The notes below the pieces were generated by a model. The model was not told the origin of the DNA and did no database searches. It saw nothing but the letters and a program-made list of their open reading frames with translations. 64,000 nucleotides of DNA from Candidatus Harpocratesius repetitus (lineage in GTDB: Archaea > Asgardarchaeota > Lokiarchaeia > Sigyniarchaeales > Promethearchaeaceae), in contig JAIZWK010000001.1 in assembly GCA_021498095.1 (NCBI GenBank), forward strand, positions 3,411,450-3,475,449, given 5' to 3'. Each line of letters opens with the position of its first letter. Within the stretch, counting starts at the first letter, position 1. The position numbers were made by a program, and so were the translations under genes. Shown here piece after piece: positions 57,983-64,000 of this stretch.

Positions 57983-59086
57983 TCAAACAAGATCTAGCAT
58001 ATATTCGTCATATTCATCTCTATCACGCTTATTTGTATATATTTTAGCAGAAATTTTAGAATTGAGTTGAAAAACACTTGTATTAAATGTTATATGTGTT
58101 CCTTTTTTTGGAATGGGTGTTGGAGTGATGAATATCTGCTCATCCCATAATATGTTTAATGCACCATCAAGTGATTTCTCGGTATTTGGAAGCAGTACTT
58201 TGCTGCGATCCCAGCGTCTTTTAGTTGTTGAAACAGAACTGTCGGGAACGCGAATATCTGCAAATTTAGGAGCAATGTAATGATTAGGATGAAAAAAACG
58301 ATCTTCAATTTCTGTTACCGCAAAATCATTACCTGTAATCTCAATATTTACTGCTCGATGTTCCTTAAGACTGACAATGTTATAACTTACCCCCCCAGTT
58401 CGAGGAGAAAAACCATGAGCCCGTTCTACAGCCTGCTCAATTGATTTTGATTCGAGCATCCACCTACCTAAAATAGTGCGAGGAATTCCCACAGCACCTA
58501 CTGGATCGGGAACATAATTGCAGGTAATAATAATTCCATTGGAATTCATCCCATGCGAATAACCGGGAATGCAGCCAGGGTATGTATGGCAAAATATAGT
58601 CAAATCTTCACTTAGTTTCATCTGCAAATAATAAGAATTTTCACACATCACCTTGTTATGATCTTCGTTATGTGCCAATAATATTTCACTTTGAATGCCC
58701 TTTGGAGTAATTTTTTTTGTATTAAAAATTACTGTGGAACAATTTTCATGCTCAAACAGGTGAAATAAATTAATTAGCAAAATTTTTTGATAATCAATAC
58801 CTGAACCATCTGAAATTCCACGAATCTCCTCTAAATACTGCGGAAAATGATTCTTGATTAATTCTTCTGCTGTTTTTACTTTTTGAGGGTTTCTATGATC
58901 AAACTTTTCTAAATTTTGTATTCGAATACTTTTTTGAAGCACATTATTTATTTGATTTCGAAAATTCTGTCCCATTTTAAATCCAATTTCATAATTAGAA
59001 CCTTCTACTGTAAGAAATGGAAAAAACTTGAAAGATTGCTCAGTCATTAAATTAAATAACATAACTCTGAATTTGAAAGTTAACAT
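57983..59086 (-). CDS. C45-type Ntn hydrolase (acyl-transferase/amidase family)
   Basis: A 367-residue member of the penicillin acyltransferase (C45/AAT) group. 'YEIGFKMGQNFRNQI' is the usual pro-segment start. 'HENCSTVIF' holds the Cys expected to become the N-terminal nucleophile after self-cleavage. 'LLAHNEDHNK', 'YPGCIPGYSHGMNSNGI' and 'GVSYNIVSLKEHRAVNIE' match the family. Start could be 59047 ('MTEQSFKFF') instead of 59086, as the extra residues are hydrophobic and not conserved. Probable amidase or acyltransferase on small peptides or acyl amines; substrate unknown. Lies tail to tail with DUF447. Confidence 0.83.
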   Translation of the reverse strand: MLTFKFRVMLFNLMTEQSFKFFPFLTVEGSNYEIGFKMGQNFRNQINNVLQKSIRIQNLEKFDHRNPQKVKTAEELIKNHFPQYLEEIRGISDGSGIDYQKILLINLFHLFEHENCSTVIFNTKKITPKGIQSEILLAHNEDHNKVMCENSYYLQMKLSEDLTIFCHTYPGCIPGYSHGMNSNGIIITCNYVPDPVGAVGIPRTILGRWMLESKSIEQAVERAHGFSPRTGGVSYNIVSLKEHRAVNIEITGNDFAVTEIEDRFFHPNHYIAPKFADIRVPDSSVSTTKRRWDRSKVLLPNTEKSLDGALNILWDEQIFITPTPIPKKGTHITFNTSVFQLNSKISAKIYTNKRDRDEYDEYMLDLV

Positions 59087-59142
59087 TTAACATAATTTTC
59101 TCTCTAATAAATATAAATAGACAAAATAGTGAAGAGATACTA

Positions 59143-59544
59143 TCATAATTGCGTTATACTTTTAATAAACATCATAGGATAATTTAAATCTGACATCCAC
59201 TGGACTCGCCCAACTGCTTTCCAATTTCTATAAACAATTTCTACTTCTGCTTGAAGATTTTTACCCGAAACGTATGTATAATCATACTCGTTGGATTTAG
59301 TATAATGATGGCTCATACCTTCTTTTAAATCAGTAATTTCTACTTTAACTGATTTTACAAAAGGTTGACATTCAATTGAAGCTTTAATACCTTCAGCAAT
59401 GCTTTTCTTTGTTTCTTCATCATTTTTTATAGGTGCACCGAAAACCAAATGAAAAAGTGCAGCTAATTTAATTCCCAACTCAAAGATTGCAATTTCTCTG
59501 TCTGTTACATCAGGAGAATGATAATCACGAGCTAATTCTTCCAT
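59143..59544 (-). CDS. mptD: Archaeal dihydroneopterin aldolase (MptD-type)
   Basis: A 133-residue protein of the archaea-specific aldolase family (formerly DUF381), which cleaves dihydroneopterin to 6-hydroxymethyl-dihydropterin and glycolaldehyde. 'VTDREIAIFELGIKLAALFH' is the diagnostic N-terminal block, and 'IECQPFVKSVKVEI' and 'MSHHYTKSNEYDYTYV' follow. It is unrelated in sequence to bacterial FolB. Nine bases separate it from the RFAP synthase gene upstream on the same strand, forming an operon. Confidence 0.85.
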   Translation of the reverse strand: MEELARDYHSPDVTDREIAIFELGIKLAALFHLVFGAPIKNDEETKKSIAEGIKASIECQPFVKSVKVEITDLKEGMSHHYTKSNEYDYTYVSGKNLQAEVEIVYRNWKAVGRVQWMSDLNYPMMFIKSITQL

Positions 59545-59552
59545 AGTTAGTA

Positions 59553-60602
59553 TTATTTATAATGAGATATAAAAGCCCCGCGATTATCTGGTAATGTTTC
59601 AAAGATTTCAAATTTAGGAGCATTCTGAAAATCTTTTAGAAAAGATTGAATGTGCTTCTTAAAACTCTCTAATTCAAATGATTTCTCTACAATTGTATAA
59701 AGAACCGGGCCAAAAGATGAAAGTCCTATTGGTATTTGATAAGAATTATAAATATCTGTAAGTAAAGAAGGTATTATTGTATGTTGAAGAGATAATTCAA
59801 TTTTCTTAAAACCCATATTATTAATCGCCCAAATTCCATCAGCTAATACTGTCAAATTTTGCTGTAAAATTCCAGGAATTACTTGAAATAAAAGTCGATG
59901 AGCAATTTTCTCAACATCAGATTGCAGTATTGGAGTATAAACAGAAAAGATTGAAACTTCTTTTTTATTTGCGATTTCTTGAGATACTTTAGGAAGAAGT
60001 AAAATTATCTTCCACTTTTCTGGAAAATCAAGGTGGAAAAAAGGTAGAGCGGGAAATGTATTTGTGGCTGAAGAAGGTAAAAAATTCTGTTTTTCGGCTT
60101 GTGGTCCAAAAGTATGCCCCAAATCAAGGTGAAATCCTCCTTTTTCGAAAACTTGATAACCAATTCCAGAAGTGCCACCGCGTTGAACTAATTTTGTCAA
60201 TTTTGAAACTGAAAAAGAAAGCTTGTAAATTTCGCATATTCCACGCGCAAGAGAAAGAAGGATTTGAGTTTTAGAGCCAAAACCTTTATGACTAGGGATA
60301 ACTTGATTGATTCTCACAAAAAATGAGCGCGGAGATAAGGAATATTCCTTCTCTAATTGCTTTAAGACAAAGAATAACAAATCTTTATGATCATCATTAC
60401 CTAAAAAATTCACTTTACTGCCTTTAAATTCAATTAGTTTAAATTCGTTTAAAGCTGACTCTGGAAATTTATCCCAAAACTCAATTTCTAAGTGTGGGTT
60501 TTGAATTCCAAAACCAAATCCTCCATCAATCCGACCCAAACTTCCATTTAGGTCAATTAAGGACATATGAATACGAGCGGGAGCATGAATCAAAAAATGC
60601 AT
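59553..60602 (-). CDS. mptG: Beta-ribofuranosylaminobenzene 5'-phosphate synthase (RFAP synthase)
   Basis: GHMP-kinase-fold enzyme that condenses a 4-hydroxybenzoate-type arylamine precursor with PRPP, the first step specific to methanopterin. 'APARIHMSLIDLNGSLGRIDGG' is the family's hallmark start. 'IPSHKGFGSKTQILLSLARGI' is the glycine-rich loop, and 'RGGTSGIGYQVFEKGGFHLDLGH' is a further signature. I take the ATG at 60602 ('MHFLIHAPARIH') as start, because the longer frame from 60656 adds 18 hydrophobic residues not seen in homologues. About 349 residues. It leads the mptG-mptD pair and is divergent from the AIR-synthase-like gene. Confidence 0.85.
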   Translation of the reverse strand: MHFLIHAPARIHMSLIDLNGSLGRIDGGFGFGIQNPHLEIEFWDKFPESALNEFKLIEFKGSKVNFLGNDDHKDLLFFVLKQLEKEYSLSPRSFFVRINQVIPSHKGFGSKTQILLSLARGICEIYKLSFSVSKLTKLVQRGGTSGIGYQVFEKGGFHLDLGHTFGPQAEKQNFLPSSATNTFPALPFFHLDFPEKWKIILLLPKVSQEIANKKEVSIFSVYTPILQSDVEKIAHRLLFQVIPGILQQNLTVLADGIWAINNMGFKKIELSLQHTIIPSLLTDIYNSYQIPIGLSSFGPVLYTIVEKSFELESFKKHIQSFLKDFQNAPKFEIFETLPDNRGAFISHYK

Positions 60603-60692
60603 TACACTGATTGTAATTAATGCAAAGTTTGATAAATTCATTTGCTTTTTTTTCAATAATTAGCTAAATTTATATGAAATAGTTGGCAAAAC

Positions 60693-62195
60693 ATGACCAA
60701 TTTAGAGGGTATTGCGCGGAATTTACTTAGACAACAAAAATCACGTGAAGATATAATCGATCATCTTATTTCAGAATATAAAATCTTTAAAAACACTTCT
60801 TCAGAATATTTACGTCAGTTTGCTGAAGCAATTGTTGATGAAGTCGAAATATCTGAAAAAATTATCAAAGATGCAGAAAACAGAAAGAAAATCTCTCAAC
60901 CAGAAATATTTGATGAAATAATCATTCCAATTCAAACTGAGGTTAGCATGGGCGAAGGAGGCGTAGGGTGTCGTGGAGAAGGTGATAATATTATTCATCA
61001 CTATTTGTCAAAAATTAGTCGAACGGCAAACACCCCCTATATTTCCCCACTTTCTTTAGACGATGCAGGAGCAGTAAAAGTAAAAATTAATTTAACCAAT
61101 TTTGAGGATTTAGATGATTCAGAAGGTTCTGATTTTTCAGAAATTTCAATAAATAAAGATATAGAAAAGAGAAAAAAAGCAAAGAAATTGCCTGAGCAAT
61201 CTTCAAATAATACTTTAATTGTTGTTTCAAAAATGGAGGGAATGCATAGCCGTCTCAGTGATTTCCCGTTTTTAGCAGGATTTCATGTTACCCGCGCTAT
61301 GCTTCGTGATCTTTATGTAAAAGGAGCCCAGCCGATTTCGATTATGGTTGATGTTCATCTTGCTGATGATGGAGATATAGGAAAGCTTCTAGATTTTCAA
61401 GCAGGAATCGCCACTGTTGCTGAACTTGTAAATGTACCTATAACTGCGGGTTCAACTTTAAGAATTGGGGGAGATATGGTAATAGGAGATCGTCTTACAG
61501 GTGGAATCGCAGGTATTGGGATAATGAAATGCTCCTATTTTAGAAAAAATATTCAAGCAGGAGACACTATGATAATGACTATGGGTTCAGGTGGTGGAAC
61601 TGTATGTACTACAGCTTTATACCACGGACATCCTGAAATTGTCAAGGAAACATTAAATGTATCCTTCATTGAAGCAGTAAAGACGATCTATCAGAATCCT
61701 AAAATATGTAATCGTGTCCATGCCATGATAGATATAACTAATGGAGGCTTACGAAACGATTTGTTAGAAATTCAAGCCGTAACTTCTCTGGGATTTGATG
61801 TAAATCTGGAAAATGTACGCCAAATGGTCAATCCTAAAATATTAACCTTACTTGCAGATGCTTCTGTGGATTATTTAGGTGTTTCTTTAGATAGCTTGTT
61901 AATTTTCTGCGAAGATTCAGTTAAAATGACAATAATACAGAAACTTCATGAAAAAGGGATAGAAGCGAAAAAAATAGGCAGAGTCCAAGTCAATGATAAG
62001 ATTATTTTTTATCAAGGGAATCAACAAGAGATAATTAAACCAAATTTTCGGGAGTCTGCATATACATCAGTAAAAAAAATAATAGAAAAGAACGAAATTC
62101 AGCCAAAAAATTATACTAATTTAGTTGAAAAGGCATATCGGCGTGCTCAAGAAAAAAAGAAGGCAGTAATTAATCATATACACAATAATATCTAA
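60693..62195 (+). CDS. AIR-synthase-related protein (methanogenesis-marker-2-like)
   Basis: A 500-residue protein of the PurM/SelD/HypE superfamily. The first 80 residues are a helical extension ('ARNLLRQQKSREDIIDHLI'). 'VGCRGEGDNIIHHYL' and 'LDDAGAV' lead into the ATP-binding half, where 'PFLAGFHVTRAMLRDLYVKGAQPI' and 'VPITAGSTLRIGGDMVIGDRL' match the AIR-synthase-related family found in methanogens. An acidic insert of about 40 residues lies near residue 135-175. The C-terminal half has 'HAMIDITNGGLRNDLLEI'. The reaction is unknown; the place beside mptG fits coenzyme synthesis. Divergent from mptG. Confidence 0.75.
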   Translation: MTNLEGIARNLLRQQKSREDIIDHLISEYKIFKNTSSEYLRQFAEAIVDEVEISEKIIKDAENRKKISQPEIFDEIIIPIQTEVSMGEGGVGCRGEGDNIIHHYLSKISRTANTPYISPLSLDDAGAVKVKINLTNFEDLDDSEGSDFSEISINKDIEKRKKAKKLPEQSSNNTLIVVSKMEGMHSRLSDFPFLAGFHVTRAMLRDLYVKGAQPISIMVDVHLADDGDIGKLLDFQAGIATVAELVNVPITAGSTLRIGGDMVIGDRLTGGIAGIGIMKCSYFRKNIQAGDTMIMTMGSGGGTVCTTALYHGHPEIVKETLNVSFIEAVKTIYQNPKICNRVHAMIDITNGGLRNDLLEIQAVTSLGFDVNLENVRQMVNPKILTLLADASVDYLGVSLDSLLIFCEDSVKMTIIQKLHEKGIEAKKIGRVQVNDKIIFYQGNQQEIIKPNFRESAYTSVKKIIEKNEIQPKNYTNLVEKAYRRAQEKKKAVINHIHNNI

Positions 62196-62197
62196 AA

Positions 62198-62249
62198 TAA
62201 ATCAAGAACAATTAAAAAAAATCAAGAACAATTAAGAATGATCAAGATT
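62198..62249. repeat. Short tandem repeat between convergent genes
   Basis: ATCAAGAACAATTAA occurs twice and 'ATCAAGA' a third time, at spacings of about 20 bp. The tract separates two convergent genes and covers the last codons of the phosphatase gene. It may be slippage-prone; a role in termination is possible but not shown. Confidence 0.6.
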
Positions 62250-62778
62250 TTATATGAGTTTTTAGATTTTCTAATTTTTTTATCATGATAAGAAGATAAT
62301 TGGCAATTTGATCCATTAAAGATTTGTAATCCTTATAACTATTATATAATGCCGGATCGGGCAGCTCAACCACTTTATTTTCTGCAGCTTCGGATAATAG
62401 AATGCACTTTTCCCTATATTTTGAAGGTAGTAGAACATCTCGATGATCTTTTGTCATAACAATCAACGCTGTTGCATTTCGCAAATCTTCTTTATTTTTT
62501 CTCATATGTCGAGGGATATGTTCTTTAATGCGTTCATCTGAAACATGATAATCTAATAAAGCTTTTGCAGTAAATGGATGAATAATTACATCTTTTTGCA
62601 AAATAAATCCTCCACTTTGGATTTTAAAAGTAGAAACATCTAGAATAGGGCCTTCTTTAATCATTTTTTCAAATAATATTGCAGCAAATGGAGAACGGCA
62701 TATATTACCAGCACAAAGAAAAATTAAATGAATTTTAGATAACTCCTGCATCTTCTTCCAAAATGTCTCATAATTCAT
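62242..62778 (-). CDS. Low-molecular-weight protein-tyrosine phosphatase family protein
   Basis: A 178-residue protein with the P-loop 'LCAGNICRSPFA' (CX5R, residues about 22-28) and the general-acid segment 'ELPDPALYNSYKDY'. Between them lie 'IHPFTAKALLDYHVSD' and 'ALIVMTKDHRD', as in the family that includes Wzb/Etp-type and arsenate-reductase-related enzymes. An N-terminal helix precedes the core. The catalytic residues are all present, so it should hydrolyse phosphotyrosine or similar esters. Confidence 0.88.
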   Translation of the reverse strand: MNYETFWKKMQELSKIHLIFLCAGNICRSPFAAILFEKMIKEGPILDVSTFKIQSGGFILQKDVIIHPFTAKALLDYHVSDERIKEHIPRHMRKNKEDLRNATALIVMTKDHRDVLLPSKYREKCILLSEAAENKVVELPDPALYNSYKDYKSLMDQIANYLLIMIKKLENLKTHIKS

Positions 62779-62980
62779 AGATCTTTCAGCCGTATAATTT
62801 TGAAAATAATTGCTTGACGATATACTTAATCATTTCTCTATATTCATTTTTCTTTATCTAAAAATTTCGTTAAGCATTCATAAAAAATTTAAGATATTCA
62901 ATAAAATAGCAGTAAAGAAAAAATAGGAATTTGATTTATGATTTACATCATAATTACCTATAATAGGTAAAAGTCTTAAT

Positions 62981-63700
62981 TTACTCGGTAGAAGCAGGAA
63001 TTCGGCTTATTTTTGATTCAAATTCTTCTGGAGTAATATCAATATCTTCATCTTTCGCAATTTTACCACGTTCTCGCATAATTTGACGGGCTAATAACCA
63101 TAACATTTTAGAAAGACTTTTTCGACCACGATTATTACTTGGAATGGCTAAATCTATGTTATAAAGATAATCATCAGTATCAATAAATGAAACAACTGGA
63201 ATTCGGGCAAGTTGGGCTTCAGCTAATGCTTGTTTGTCTGCGTGTGGATCAATCATTAATAAAACATCGGCTTCTTTGAATTGATCAATCAAAGGATTCG
63301 TTAATGTTCCTGGAATGAAGCGATCTGCTAATGCTTTCGCACCTGTAACTTTACAAAAAGCCCGTACTGGAGCACGTCCATACCTACGAACAGAGCACAC
63401 CATTATTTTTTCTGGATCAAAAGAAGCGAGAAATTTAGCAGCTACACGTACTCGTTCATCTGTAGCGAGTAAATCAATTACATATAAGCCGTAAGAAGTT
63501 GTCCTGTAAATCCACTTTTCACTATGAATTGTTTTTAATTTAGTTCCAATATGAACTCCAGAACTCAAATAGTCATTTCGGGGGATAAGTAAGTTATCTT
63601 CCTTTTCTTCTTGTAAAACTACTGTTTCATCATCGAGGACGATTTCTTCTAGTTCATCTTCGCCTTCATCGACTTTATCTTTCTTTTTTTTATCAACCAT
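62981..63700 (-). CDS. rps2: Small ribosomal subunit protein uS2
   Basis: Archaeal/eukaryotic-type S2 (SA) of 239 residues. 'YLSSGVHIGTKLKT', 'YVIDLLATDERVRVAAKFLA', 'RFIPGTLTNPLIDQF' and 'DVLLMIDPHADKQAL' are the conserved blocks. An acidic, Lys-rich extension of about 35 residues precedes the core. In many archaea rps2 sits with enolase and RNA polymerase subunit genes; here it is followed only by the phosphatase gene, 200 bp away. Upstream DNA (63701-63980) contains AT-rich promoter material shared with the gene at the right edge. Confidence 0.95.
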   Translation of the reverse strand: MVDKKKKDKVDEGEDELEEIVLDDETVVLQEEKEDNLLIPRNDYLSSGVHIGTKLKTIHSEKWIYRTTSYGLYVIDLLATDERVRVAAKFLASFDPEKIMVCSVRRYGRAPVRAFCKVTGAKALADRFIPGTLTNPLIDQFKEADVLLMIDPHADKQALAEAQLARIPVVSFIDTDDYLYNIDLAIPSNNRGRKSLSKMLWLLARQIMRERGKIAKDEDIDITPEEFESKISRIPASTE

Positions 63701-63982
63701 GAATTTTCACCTATATATCGCATCATTGAAGGATTTCATCAATCAAGATTTATCCTTCTCACGAACGCTCAGAAACTTTTTTTCCAATGATAGAATTCAC
63801 TATCATCTGCTGAACGATTTAAGTAAAAAAGAGTTTTATTTAATATGAATTTTTTCGTTTTGGTGAAAAAAATAAAGATATCTTAATTTATTTGATGTAA
63901 ATCAGAAATGAGAAAAGAGTGATAAAGTGATAAAGTTTACAAACAGAAAATGTATAAATTATTTAGCGGGTAGGTTATTTCT

Positions 63983-64000
63983 ATGCCAATTAACAATATC
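63983..64000 (+). CDS. Start of a gene cut by the window edge
   Basis: ATGCCAATTAACAATATC opens a frame at the very end. A TATA-like TGTATAAATT lies about 35 bases upstream (near 63950), consistent with a short-leader archaeal mRNA. Six codons are too few to identify a product. Confidence 0.3.

Overview
The window looks like a low-GC archaeal chromosome, most probably an Asgard archaeon of the Lokiarchaeia (Promethearchaeota) type. The grounds are an archaeal ribosomal protein S2, an archaeal-type glycyl-tRNA synthetase, an EndoQ nuclease, archaeal pterin genes (MptD-like, RFAP synthase, DUF447, DUF1464), TATA boxes instead of -35/-10 promoters, an intron-containing tRNA-Pro, a TPR protein with a longin/roadblock-like tail, and several surface proteins that share a C-terminal 'IPGY - membrane helix - basic tail' signal. 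Lineage is inferred from gene content; no search was run.

Region 1 (1-6.4 kb) is a graveyard of mobile DNA. A partial gene at the left edge is followed by a doubly broken DDE transposase, which is joined to the 5' part of a group II intron carrying the start of its reverse transcriptase. Next to it lie the 3' end of a second group II intron and, immediately downstream of that, exactly the last 19 nt of a third intron's domain V. This is the signature of an intron nested in domain V of another intron (a twintron). A broken transposase and an apparently complete ORF-less group II intron (4.9-5.67 kb, + strand) follow, then a roughly 260-bp intergenic repeat with an inverted relative at 31 kb.

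Region 2 (6.4-12.5 kb) holds a Cys-rich membrane protein, the TPR-longin-like protein, a broken PKD/BspA-like surface protein, a VapBC-type pair and a tRNA-Pro(GGG) whose D-arm is interrupted by a hairpin intron.

Region 3 (12.6-23.9 kb) contains three paralogous family-5 (oligopeptide-type) ABC substrate-binding proteins. Each has a signal peptide, an Asp/Thr-rich linker of different length and the C-terminal anchor. Copies 1 and 3 share a nearly identical block of about 0.9 kb. Between copies 2 and 3 sit a complete DDE transposase and an IS110-type recombinase with one in-frame TAG, preceded by hairpins that are candidates for a bridge RNA. No permease or ATPase genes accompany the binding proteins.

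Region 4 (23.9-47.8 kb) mixes surface proteins (beta-helix plus PKD; a beta-lactamase-fold membrane protein; a giant protein with 1038-bp tandem repeats and a one-base frameshift) with housekeeping genes (glyS, gdhA with a palindromic operator-like region), two decayed genes (2-hydroxyacid dehydrogenase, OLD-type nuclease), a bactofilin-like beta-solenoid gene co-transcribed with a ribbon-helix-helix protein, and a DUF4143 ATPase.

Region 5 (48-64 kb) is dense housekeeping DNA: EndoQ, a nucleotidyltransferase, and a dispersed tetrahydromethanopterin/folate set (folE, DHPS-related protein, DmrX-like flavoprotein, DUF447, MptD, RFAP synthase, AIR-synthase-like protein). It also holds an Ntn-hydrolase, a low-molecular-weight phosphatase, a wHTH plus CARF-like gene with two in-frame TAA codons, and rps2.
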